This document shows, piece after piece, positions 1 through 8,093 of a DNA stretch of 26,070 nt. The position numbers and the translations under genes were made by a program. Each line of letters starts with the position of its first letter. Position 1 is the first letter of the stretch. The notes under the pieces are model-generated. The model made no database searches, was not told where the DNA came from, and saw only the letters and a list, made by a program, of their open reading frames with translations. Origin of the DNA: a virus; IMG/VR virus record IMGVR_UViG_3300028129_000055, positions 1 to 26,070 of that record; one strand, given 5' to 3'.

Positions 1-876
1 TTTTGATTCTGCCCAAGTCTTCGCACTTTTACCACCCCACAATAAATAAGAAATATATCCGCAGCTTTCTTTGTCGCCTTGGTCGTAGTAAACTTCTGCC
101 CTACTTAAATACGAATACATACGCTTAATTGTCGATACTGAAATAGCTTCTTTGTCTGCTAATTGCTTACTTCTTAACTTTCCAATTTTTGTGGCGCACT
201 TATTACCTACGGCTTCGTTAAGTTCACGACCACGTTTTGCATTGTTGCTTACGCTTTCTGGATAGTCGCTATAGCTTTCTAATTCTTCTTTGCTTAAAAG
301 TTCTTTTAGTTCTTCTACTATATACCTTTTTTCAAGGTCTTGTAAAGATTCCGTGTTTAAGTCGTACTTGTCTGCAAAGTATCCTTCTATTGAAAAGCCT
401 TTTACTTCGCCATTCTTCGCTTTTTCGTAGATTTCATCGTTGTCTATTTTCATAGAAACCATCCACGTACCTTTAGGCATTTCCATACCGTAAAGTGCAG
501 ACTTATCTTTCTTTGGGTCTTCTACTATCCAACTTTCTGTGATGTAAGTACCGTCAACTTTTTCGTTGTGTTCTAACGTTGCGTTATGGTGGTTAGACTT
601 CTTAAAAAATAGTTCTGAAGCTTTGCGTACTGTGTCTTCTGAAAAGTAAATATAATACTCTTCGTCTGTCTTGTCGTTACGTCTGTAAATTTGTTTATTA
701 GGCACTAAAGCCGCACCCATAAGAATACGCTTTTCGCTATCTACTTCTTTAAGTAAGACTTCGTGTTTATTTAGTGCTACAAAGTTTTCTTCTATTGCTG
801 GTGATTCTACTACAGATATTGCTTCTATTCCAGCTTGTTCGTCAGTTAAATCTAAAACCAATTCTACTATCTTCAT
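1..876 (-). CDS. Prohead serine protease (XkdF-like), C-terminus cut by window edge
   Basis: This open frame runs from ATG at 876 to base 1 without a stop, giving 292 residues. Its N-terminal ~170 residues resemble phage prohead proteases of the XkdF type, which cleave scaffold and capsid during head maturation. A histidine in LEHNE (H103) and a serine in GFSIEGYF (S162) are the likely catalytic pair. From about residue 212 there is a second domain (KRGRELNEAVG, then STIKRMYSYL, then SYLLWGGKSAKTWAE). I recognise this as a module appended to many phage head proteins; its role is unknown. The gene follows the tape measure with a 21-nt gap and has a leader shared with two other genes. The assignment is good; the catalytic residues are inferred from motif spacing. 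Confidence 0.8.
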   Translation of the reverse strand, partial: MKIVELVLDLTDEQAGIEAISVVESPAIEENFVALNKHEVLLKEVDSEKRILMGAALVPNKQIYRRNDKTDEEYYIYFSEDTVRKASELFFKKSNHHNATLEHNEKVDGTYITESWIVEDPKKDKSALYGMEMPKGTWMVSMKIDNDEIYEKAKNGEVKGFSIEGYFADKYDLNTESLQDLEKRYIVEELKELLSKEELESYSDYPESVSNNAKRGRELNEAVGNKCATKIGKLRSKQLADKEAISVSTIKRMYSYLSRAEVYYDQGDKESCGYISYLLWGGKSAKTWAESK

Positions 877-897
877 ATTATAATAACTTTTAAAGTG

Positions 898-2637
898 TTA
901 AAGTGTTGCATTTTGAACACGGTTACGGTCTAACGCCTGTGCAGTTGTCACCTCACCACTAACTACGTAAGCTTGTGTTGGTTGTTGCTGAAGTTGTGCT
1001 AATTGGTTTACGCCACTATCACCGACAACGTTAAATTGTGGTGCAGTTGGTGCGTCTGGCACACTACCACTTACACTTGTTCCACCTGTTGCACCGCCGC
1101 CTTCAAATTTTTGTGAAGCTATTTTAGCTACGTTTGCAAGTCCAGCTGCTACTGCAAGACCAGCTGCTATACCACCACGTACAGGCGAAGACGGGTCGGG
1201 CAACGGTAAAAACTGCGATGCATAGGCTTGTGTCGCACTTAAATAAGTTGTTCCTAAAGTAGTTGCTATTTGTGCTGCTTTTTGTACTTCAAAAGCACGT
1301 TTAGCTTGTTTCTCACCTTTCTTTCCAAATAGTTCTGTAATGTTGCTGATTAAGTCTAAAGTTTCAAATGCACTTTTAATTGCAAACTCTTTATTTCTTT
1401 TTCTTAAGTCTTCTTCGTCTTGATAATACTGCAAAGACAATTCACCCATAGCAGCATACTTATTAAACGTACTTTCTACTTCTTCAAAGTTTGCATCTTT
1501 TAAAAAGTCTACGCCTTCTTGTAGAATTGCCTTTTCTGCATCTAATTGCTTTATTCTTTCTTCATTTAGTTTTTCAAGTCTTTTTTGTTCGTCTTCTTGT
1601 CGTTTTTTTCTTGCGTCTGAATTTGATTTATTTACCGCTTCTTGTTCTTTGTCAAGTTCAATAAGTTGCGTTTCTAAAGCAATAATTTGTGCTTGTTTTT
1701 CAATAGCGGTTGCGCTTCTTTGAAATTCTTTTCCTTGAATTTCTGCCAAAAACTTAAATTGTGAATCGAAAAAATCTTGAGATGACTTTAAGGCTGCAAG
1801 GTCTGCTTCTACCTGTTGCCTTCTTAATTTTATTGTGCTTTTACCAAGAGCTTCAAGTTGCGCTATTTCCGCATCACGTAAAGTTTGTTCCGCCTTTTGG
1901 CGTTCCATTTGTGCAACGTTTCTTTTTCTCCGTTCTTCTGCAAGTTCTTCTTCTTTAAAGTTTGTTATGCCTAAAAAGTCACCAACACTTTTTAAACCGT
2001 CTATTGCTACGTCAATAGCATCTGTAAACACCGCAAAATAACCGATTATACCAATTATAGCAGTTGCTAATAAAGCTAAAGGATTAGCTTTTACAATTAA
2101 GTTGAATGCTTTTTGTGCCTTACCAGCAAGACCTATACTTTTTGTGTAGTCTAAAACACCTTGAACGCCTTGTTGCAATGCTAAAGCACCTTGTACTTTT
2201 AAAAGAGATTCTTCTAAAGCTTCACTTTCTGAACCTGTTATAGCCATTACACCTTGAACCGCTGCAAAACCACTTGTAGCACCTGTAAGCGCACCGCCTA
2301 ACTTTTGACTCATTGTCTGCGCTGCTTGGTCTACCGCTAAATCTGTTTGTATTTGTACCTTGCGATATTCTCCGACAGATGCTAAAAGTTCTTGGTATTC
2401 TTTAGAAGTTGTGTCACCAGCTAACGCAAGTTCATAAAGCCTGTCTTCAGCTTCACCCATTCTTGTCGTAAGCGGTTCAATACCTTTGTAAACGTCTTCA
2501 AATTTAGCGTTTAGTTGTTCTGCACTATCAACCGCTTTAAGTGTTCCGTCGCTTAATTTTTCAAATTGTTTAGTGACCTTTTCGCCACCTTCTAATTCTA
2601 CTTCAATTTCAATTATTTTTGTTGTCTTGTCTGCCAT
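898..2637 (-). CDS. Tape measure protein
   Basis: This 579-residue protein looks like a short tail tape measure, the internal ruler that sets siphovirus tail length and is released at infection. It has an alanine/glycine-rich N-terminal third, a hydrophobic stretch around residues 185-205 (LALLATAIIGIIGYFAVF), a long charged coiled-coil block at about 225-395 rich in E, K, R and Q, and a second hydrophobic Ala/Gly segment near 470-510. At roughly 1.5 angstrom per residue it would specify a tail of under 100 nm (rule of thumb). It starts within the end of the preceding 60-aa gene. A tape measure lying after the tip proteins is unusual. The assignment rests on composition and context rather than a specific domain. 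Confidence 0.72.
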   Translation of the reverse strand: MADKTTKIIEIEVELEGGEKVTKQFEKLSDGTLKAVDSAEQLNAKFEDVYKGIEPLTTRMGEAEDRLYELALAGDTTSKEYQELLASVGEYRKVQIQTDLAVDQAAQTMSQKLGGALTGATSGFAAVQGVMAITGSESEALEESLLKVQGALALQQGVQGVLDYTKSIGLAGKAQKAFNLIVKANPLALLATAIIGIIGYFAVFTDAIDVAIDGLKSVGDFLGITNFKEEELAEERRKRNVAQMERQKAEQTLRDAEIAQLEALGKSTIKLRRQQVEADLAALKSSQDFFDSQFKFLAEIQGKEFQRSATAIEKQAQIIALETQLIELDKEQEAVNKSNSDARKKRQEDEQKRLEKLNEERIKQLDAEKAILQEGVDFLKDANFEEVESTFNKYAAMGELSLQYYQDEEDLRKRNKEFAIKSAFETLDLISNITELFGKKGEKQAKRAFEVQKAAQIATTLGTTYLSATQAYASQFLPLPDPSSPVRGGIAAGLAVAAGLANVAKIASQKFEGGGATGGTSVSGSVPDAPTAPQFNVVGDSGVNQLAQLQQQPTQAYVVSGEVTTAQALDRNRVQNATL

Positions 2638-2795
2638 TGTTTAAGTCTTTTTTTTAACACTTGTTCACGTTTCTTTTGCTTGTAGGTTTCCTTAACTCCT
2701 TTTGGCATAGCGTATAATCCTTTTGCTACTTGTATGTTGTAGCTTTCTTCTATAAAGTCGTCTATCTGTAGTAAGTCTATTATGTTCTTTAACAT
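2613..2795 (-). CDS. Small basic protein between tail-tip and tape-measure genes
   Basis: This 60-residue protein is strongly basic in its second half (KQKKREQVLKKRLKQW). Its ATG overlaps the stop of the 804-aa tail protein, and its own end overlaps the tape-measure start by 25 nt, so it is translationally embedded in the tail operon. A small gene immediately before a tape measure is the usual place for a tail assembly chaperone, but I see no frameshift site and the protein is short for that role. I do not recognise the family. The tight overlaps argue that it is real. Confidence 0.6.
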   Translation of the reverse strand: MLKNIIDLLQIDDFIEESYNIQVAKGLYAMPKGVKETYKQKKREQVLKKRLKQWQTRQQK

Positions 2796-5209
2796 TATGG
2801 TTGTTGTTGTATAAATATTTGGTTTGCTACTTGCGTTCCGTCTGCATAATCGTAAGTAACAGTCAAAGTGTAAATAGCTACATTACCTTCTTCGGTTCTT
2901 AATCTTATAAAGTCTTCCGTGTTTATGTAGTCTGCGTCGTCTTCTGTTGTGATTAGTCCAACCGTATCTGTATTTGCTGGTATGCAAACTTCTACCGTTC
3001 CGTCTGTTGACAATGTACTTGGCGTTATGGTTACTCCAGCATCGCTTGTAGTTATCGTTGCACTTACTGCACCATTCGGAAACAATATTCTAACGTCTAA
3101 ACATTGTGCATCGTCTGAAGGTTGCAAAGGTTGTATAGGTTTGCCTCCTCCTTGACTTATAACCTCTGTAAAGTCATTTAACAAAACAAAGTTTACTTCA
3201 CCTGTTGTTAAGTTTGACTTCATATCGTTAATTGTGTAACGCTTGTCTCTAATTATCAGTCTGTCGTTTAGCTTTAGGTTTGTAAGTAAGCTTATAGGTA
3301 AGTTCGTCTTTACGGTGGTTTCTCTGTTCTTTAAATTGTATAGGTTGCTTAAATAAGGTTGGTAATAAACACTATACAAAGTGTTAGGTACAATCGCATC
3401 TAACAACGTGCTGATATCTGCGTTAAAGTTTAGTGTGTAGTTTACGTTTTGGTCTAACAAGTCTTGACCGAAAGGCACGTAAGTTGTTATCTCTTCTGGC
3501 GTCGTATTATCTGTAAACCTAAAAGACGTTGTGAAGTTGTCGTATTGGTATAATATAACAGGCTTTGGAGTATATTGGTTTCCGTCTGCGTTTAATGCTT
3601 CGCCTATTTGTAGGTTAGTACCTTCAAACTTTTGCATCATTAAATTCTCAAAAGGTAGTTCTACTTTAAATTCGCTTCCGTCATAGTCAAAAGTCTGTCT
3701 TGTGTTACCGTAGCCTCTGCTTGTTAAGTCTCTAAATATTGTATTTGTTCCGCTTTCGCTTTCTTGGTAACTAAATTCAATGTTGTTATAAAGCTTTACT
3801 CTGTCTATATTAACACTTTCTATGTCCGTGTATTTCGTGATGTCTACAACTGCGCCTTTGTCGTACCATTCGCTTAATGGTTCAATCTGAAATACATTTT
3901 CTTTCGTACCGTAGCAAGTCAAATTAAACATCTTTAAAATACCAGCAAAGAAATCTGCTACCTTCATTTTAGGAACGTAGTTTATCATGTTAATCTCATT
4001 AGATAAAACAACGCTTGCTGAAGATGTATAAATGTTTTGACCAAAAACGCTTGGCGTTCCGTATATCAATCCTGTTTGCTGATAGCTGCAATTAAATGAA
4101 ATATTTATAGCGCTTTCTGCCCTTACTTGAAAAAAGTATTGTTTGTTTAGATTATCTAAAAAATTGCTATCCTCTGTAATTAGTTGATTTATTTGCCCTT
4201 GCGATTCTATGGTTTGTACTAGCTGATTATTTAAAAACACATCTATAAAATATGTAACATTATCGTCGCTTGTGCTTGTTACTTGCAGCCTTACCGTATG
4301 ATTAAAAAATTGTATGTCTCCTGTATTTCCTGCAGCATTAGGAAAAGCATCAACAAAATTCTGCGTATTATATGTAAGCGTATGATTTGTTAAATCAAAA
4401 TAGTCTGTATAAATCTTTGTAGTATTGCTATTTGATGGCCCTGTTGTTCCATTATCAAAATCTACTATTTGGCTTGCTGTGTTAAATGCAAAACTATTAG
4501 AATTTTGACAAAGTAAATATGCCTTATTGAATCTTGCATCACTAAAAAACGTTCCGCTAAATGTTACTCCGTACCTTGTTTGTAGTGCGTTGAATACTGC
4601 AAGTATTTGAATAGCTGGAAATAATTCGTCGTAATGTACTGCGCCTGTTCCTGTACTATAATTAATATCTGTGCTGCCGCCATTACCATAGGTTATATCT
4701 CTGTCAAATATTAATGGGTATCTTACGCCATAATTCAATGTTCCGTTCGTGATTCTGTTCTTTACTTCGGTTGCATTGTAAGCGTGATTATATAGGTTAA
4801 GCTCTGTAACATCGTTTAGCATGTCATCACCAAACTTATCCTTTAAGCTTAATACATCACCATAGAAAGTTATTTGATAACTATACGCACGATTGTTTTT
4901 TACTTCTGCTTTCTCTAAACTTATTTTACCTGTTCTGAAAGGTGTGTAGTCTATTTCTATGCTTCCGTTTCTGCGTAGATTAAAGTCAAATAGTGTAGAA
5001 GGTTCTAAAAAATCACCTATGTCATTTTGATAAAAGTGGTGAAAGATTTCGTTGTTATTAGGAGTCGCCGCCACCGAAAAGCTTTGGCTAAAGTCTGTAA
5101 ATACTTTGCTTATGTCTTGAACGTTTTGTTGTGTACTTGTGACGTTTATTTGTTCGTCTTCAAATAGGTCTAACCTTTGTCCTTCTATGTAAACTTGTAC
5201 GGTTCTCAT
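2795..5209 (-). CDS. Large tail-tip / baseplate-like structural protein
   Basis: This 804-residue protein is rich in N, T, Y and beta-strand patterns, as expected for a virion protein. The N-terminus carries a motif (DISKVFTDFSQSFSVAAT, about residues 32-49) that I associate with large tail proteins of Bacteroidota phages, probably tail tip or baseplate. Residues about 50-690 look like alternating beta domains. A separate segment from about 699 to the end (DDAQCLDVRILFPNG onward) resembles an Ig-like or carbohydrate-binding add-on. It overlaps its upstream neighbour at 5209 by one base. Exact placement at the tip is inferred from size, position and the absence of another candidate. Confidence 0.6.
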   Translation of the reverse strand: MRTVQVYIEGQRLDLFEDEQINVTSTQQNVQDISKVFTDFSQSFSVAATPNNNEIFHHFYQNDIGDFLEPSTLFDFNLRRNGSIEIDYTPFRTGKISLEKAEVKNNRAYSYQITFYGDVLSLKDKFGDDMLNDVTELNLYNHAYNATEVKNRITNGTLNYGVRYPLIFDRDITYGNGGSTDINYSTGTGAVHYDELFPAIQILAVFNALQTRYGVTFSGTFFSDARFNKAYLLCQNSNSFAFNTASQIVDFDNGTTGPSNSNTTKIYTDYFDLTNHTLTYNTQNFVDAFPNAAGNTGDIQFFNHTVRLQVTSTSDDNVTYFIDVFLNNQLVQTIESQGQINQLITEDSNFLDNLNKQYFFQVRAESAINISFNCSYQQTGLIYGTPSVFGQNIYTSSASVVLSNEINMINYVPKMKVADFFAGILKMFNLTCYGTKENVFQIEPLSEWYDKGAVVDITKYTDIESVNIDRVKLYNNIEFSYQESESGTNTIFRDLTSRGYGNTRQTFDYDGSEFKVELPFENLMMQKFEGTNLQIGEALNADGNQYTPKPVILYQYDNFTTSFRFTDNTTPEEITTYVPFGQDLLDQNVNYTLNFNADISTLLDAIVPNTLYSVYYQPYLSNLYNLKNRETTVKTNLPISLLTNLKLNDRLIIRDKRYTINDMKSNLTTGEVNFVLLNDFTEVISQGGGKPIQPLQPSDDAQCLDVRILFPNGAVSATITTSDAGVTITPSTLSTDGTVEVCIPANTDTVGLITTEDDADYINTEDFIRLRTEEGNVAIYTLTVTYDYADGTQVANQIFIQQQP

Positions 5210-6306
5210 TATACTACGTTATTGATTAAGTCATACGCAAAGTCAAACGTCAATTCGTAATTCATCATACCATTATTCAAACCTGTCTGCTTTTCTAAAC
5301 TTTGTGTCTGTACGTTTACAGGATTGTAGAATTGGTTATAGTCGTAGTCTAACAATGTTACGTTTTCACTTAAAAGAAGTTGTTGTAAGTATTCTGCGTA
5401 GTTGTCGTTTACCCAACCTGTGTTTAGTCTTATGCTTTCGTTTCCTGTCTTGTTAAATTCGTGTATTTGTCCAGCGTCTTGTGTTGGTGAATATGGTAAA
5501 GCTTGCGGGTTCAGTTTATACTTGTCTGCTTTTACTGTTACGTTTCTTTTGTTAGCTTTTAAGAAGTATATGCGTGACCAACTACCATACTTGTTAACAA
5601 AGTCAATTACTACAGGTTTGTACTTTGGTTCACATACAGGCTTAAATTTTGCAGTCCAAATAACGTTACTTCCTGTGTTTAGTTTTTCTACTTTGTTACC
5701 GTACAAGTTCCAACCTGTGTATACTCTGCCAAATGACTTAACACCAGCAGAAGTTGCAACATAGTCTTGTGTCGCTGACGTGCTTAAATTTGTATAGCGT
5801 ATTGTTTCGCCTACTTCCATTTCAACGTCAAAGCTTCCAGCAAGTGCGTTTCCTTGACTTGTAGGTATGTCAGCATCGTAGTTGTAGAAATATGTGCCTT
5901 CGTCTAAAAGAACGTCTTGCATAACTCTATTTTGTCCTTCCATATATTCACTATAGCCATTCATAAATTGACCTGTTACGTTTGGCGTAAGTAGTGTATA
6001 TGTTCCGCTTACTTCTTTGTATTTTTTGACTACATAGTTTACAATGTAATTTGTGCTTATGTCTACGTCAAAATAAATAGCTGCGTCATTGTCCCATTTA
6101 CCGAATGTGTAATATTCTTTTACATATGGTGCAATATCGTAGTACGTGTTTATGTTGTTTGACGCTGGTATCTTTTTGCTTAACGTATATTGTGGTGAAG
6201 CTGGTTGACTTCCTGTAGTCCACAAAAACAATTCTATCTTGCTGCCTGTTTGTCCTGTTTCGTCTATTTCTATAATGAAAGGTGAACGTGATAAATTTAT
6301 ACTCAT
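5209..6306 (-). CDS. Tail structural protein, probable distal-tail component
   Basis: This 365-residue protein has no signal peptide or transmembrane segment and a beta-rich composition with many aromatic and Asn residues. The N-terminus (LSRSPFIIEI) followed by a repeated strand pattern looks like a Bacteroidota phage tail protein usually found next to the large tip protein. Its position between the neck protein and the 804-aa tip candidate suggests a distal-tail or hub role. It starts inside the end of the 184-aa gene and abuts the 804-aa gene, so it belongs to one co-translated tail block. Function is inferred mainly from context; a fibre-anchor role would also fit. Confidence 0.5.
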   Translation of the reverse strand: MSINLSRSPFIIEIDETGQTGSKIELFLWTTGSQPASPQYTLSKKIPASNNINTYYDIAPYVKEYYTFGKWDNDAAIYFDVDISTNYIVNYVVKKYKEVSGTYTLLTPNVTGQFMNGYSEYMEGQNRVMQDVLLDEGTYFYNYDADIPTSQGNALAGSFDVEMEVGETIRYTNLSTSATQDYVATSAGVKSFGRVYTGWNLYGNKVEKLNTGSNVIWTAKFKPVCEPKYKPVVIDFVNKYGSWSRIYFLKANKRNVTVKADKYKLNPQALPYSPTQDAGQIHEFNKTGNESIRLNTGWVNDNYAEYLQQLLLSENVTLLDYDYNQFYNPVNVQTQSLEKQTGLNNGMMNYELTFDFAYDLINNVV

Positions 6307-6857
6307 TTCTTAAAGTTTGATTTCGTTATTTGGTCAAATAAAGTTTCCATTTCAAAGCCGAACATTTCCATAAGTTCGTCTGGTAGTTTATCGTAGTATT
6401 TTTCAAATGGCTTTGTGAAAAAAAGTGTAGGCTTCAGACCTTTAGAATAAATGCTTCGTGCTATTAAATAACCCATAGACTTATAAGACATAAATCTACC
6501 TGTCTTTTTGTCTTTCCATTGGAAGCCTTTCTGTTTTACCCATTTAGTCATAATGCCAGACATACCACCTTTTGCTTTACCTATTAAGCTGCTATTCGTT
6601 CCAAACTTAAATGGCGATTCGCTTTGCTTGTTTCCTTTGTTGCTTGACTTGTTACCTTTTACACCTTGGTCAACAAAAGCACCGTAAGATTCCATTTCGA
6701 AGCTTATCTGAATACTATTCTTTGACTCTTTAACATAACCTTTTAAACTACTGTTAAGATTGCCTTTCGTTTTTAAGTTGCTTTTAGCTTCACGAATTAC
6801 ATTGTCTTTGAAGTCGTCTAATAGTTCTTGTATGTTGTTAAATTGTGCCATTAACAA
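6303..6857 (-). CDS. HK97 gp10-like neck / tail-completion protein
   Basis: This 184-residue basic protein has features of the HK97 gp10-like minor tail family: an N-terminal helix, a central segment with YGAFVDQGVKG (about residues 58-68), where a glycine follows a conserved aromatic-acidic turn, and a C-terminal helix. Family members sit at the head-tail joining region. The presumed start MLMAQ gives an alternative second ATG two codons downstream, which may be the real start. It overlaps both neighbours by a few bases. The next upstream gene looks like a tail terminator, which fits the usual neck order. Confidence 0.6.
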   Translation of the reverse strand: MLMAQFNNIQELLDDFKDNVIREAKSNLKTKGNLNSSLKGYVKESKNSIQISFEMESYGAFVDQGVKGNKSSNKGNKQSESPFKFGTNSSLIGKAKGGMSGIMTKWVKQKGFQWKDKKTGRFMSYKSMGYLIARSIYSKGLKPTLFFTKPFEKYYDKLPDELMEMFGFEMETLFDQITKSNFKK

Positions 6858-7303
6858 ATAGTCATACCGTTAGGAATTAATATGTCTGTTGTCATTGTCC
6901 AACCAGCTAATTTGTTTTCGAATCTGTCTACAAAAGGTTCACAAGTAGGATTGCCGTCTATTTGGAATTTGTCAGTCCATAAGTCACCACGTAGTAAAAG
7001 TTCGTAACATCGTGTCAATACTTGTAGCTGCGTATTCAGAACATATAGTTCGTTGTCATTGCCGTCAAACTTATTTTCTTCTTCGTCTTTTGTTATGTCT
7101 ACGATATCCATTGCAAGTATTGAAATATTATATCGTACTACGTTGCCTTCAAGTGAAGCCGTGTTTACAATGATATGCACCAAAGGAAAGATAGTTTGTT
7201 TGCTTAAGTCTATGTCGAACAGGTTGCCTTGTGTAACTGTGTTTACTAAAACGTCACCGTCAAAGTGTGTTTTTAGTTTGTCTATAATATCAAAATAATT
7301 CAT
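6851..7303 (-). CDS. Possible tail terminator protein
   Basis: This 150-residue protein begins with a helix (MNYFDIIDKLKTHF) and continues with alternating strands and a long helix (LYVLNTQLQVLTRCYELLL). That pattern and size suit a tail terminator, which caps the tail tube and joins it to the neck. I infer the role from size and from its place directly before the HK97 gp10-like gene; I see no decisive motif. The start ATG at 7303 lies a few bases after the stop of the 250-aa gene. It could instead be another neck component. Confidence 0.42.
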   Translation of the reverse strand: MNYFDIIDKLKTHFDGDVLVNTVTQGNLFDIDLSKQTIFPLVHIIVNTASLEGNVVRYNISILAMDIVDITKDEEENKFDGNDNELYVLNTQLQVLTRCYELLLRGDLWTDKFQIDGNPTCEPFVDRFENKLAGWTMTTDILIPNGMTIC

Positions 7304-7307
7304 CGCT

Positions 7308-8060
7308 TCATTTGTTGTTTAATTTCTCTGGCTTCGATTTCGTGTTTTTGCTTTTTGAAGGTAAGATACGTGAGACATTTAGTAAGTCTGTAGCTTGTGA
7401 CTTCATCAAACTTTGTAATGTCTCCGTCAGCCAATCCATAGATACTTCCATACCAACCCCAGTTTTTGCCAAATTGGTATCTTTCGCTAAATTGGTTGAA
7501 TCCGTCATCTTCTTCAGTTCTTTCTTCAAATAAGTCTGGGTAGCTTTCAGTAATTCTATTCCTAAACTTGACAAAAAAAAACTGCTGCTTATAGCTACGT
7601 CTAAAGGTGCAAACTTCATTAAGTCTTGCATATCTTCATTTGGTTCGTAGTCTACTATTTCGTACTTGTCTTTGTTCGTGTTTTTGATTGGTCGGTACAT
7701 AACACTTAAAGCCTTGTGGTACGTGTTCCAATCTTTCATATAGTTTTCTAAATCTACATACTCACCGAAGCTTATATCGTCAAACTTTGGTATGAAGCCA
7801 AACTCTATGTCTTTAATTTTAAACTTTCTTATTAGTTGTGGCTTTTCACTAAACACTTTTGTGAAGTGTGCAATCAATTCGTTCAAGTGCTTCATTTTTA
7901 TCTTCGCTACTTCGCCTAACTTCATACCACAAAATATCTGTATCATCTTTTGCGCTATAAATTCTTCATCGTTGCTTTTTTCTTTCATAGCAATGAATTC
8001 TTGATACCTACTTAAAGGTATTTCTGAAAGGTTAGTAGGTAGTAAAATATCTAACTTCAT
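7308..8060 (-). CDS. Conserved phage protein after TerL, function unknown
   Basis: This 250-residue protein is mostly helical, with a central acidic stretch (ISFGEYVDLENYMKDW, about residues 96-111) followed by HKALSVMYRPI. I recognise this motif from proteins encoded between terminase and tail genes in Bacteroidota phages, but not a known function. A tail assembly chaperone is possible because of the location ahead of tail genes. The C-terminal ~50 residues are low-complexity, rich in K, N and S, and likely disordered. Its ATG follows an AAGTTATTA leader resembling those of the protease and the 24268 gene. It begins 34 bases after the TerL stop. Confidence 0.55.
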   Translation of the reverse strand: MKLDILLPTNLSEIPLSRYQEFIAMKEKSNDEEFIAQKMIQIFCGMKLGEVAKIKMKHLNELIAHFTKVFSEKPQLIRKFKIKDIEFGFIPKFDDISFGEYVDLENYMKDWNTYHKALSVMYRPIKNTNKDKYEIVDYEPNEDMQDLMKFAPLDVAISSSFFLSSLGIELLKATQTYLKKELKKMTDSTNLAKDTNLAKTGVGMEVSMDWLTETLQSLMKSQATDLLNVSRILPSKSKNTKSKPEKLNNK

Positions 8061-8093
8061 ATAGTAATAACTTTTTTTTCGTTTTTTTGTACT

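Noticed and set aside
5402-5764. Plus-strand open frame of 120 aa across the 365-aa tail gene
   Set aside because: It is fully antisense to a well-supported gene, its product is a low-complexity hydrophobic sequence typical of reverse-strand reading, and no gene in the window runs on the plus strand.
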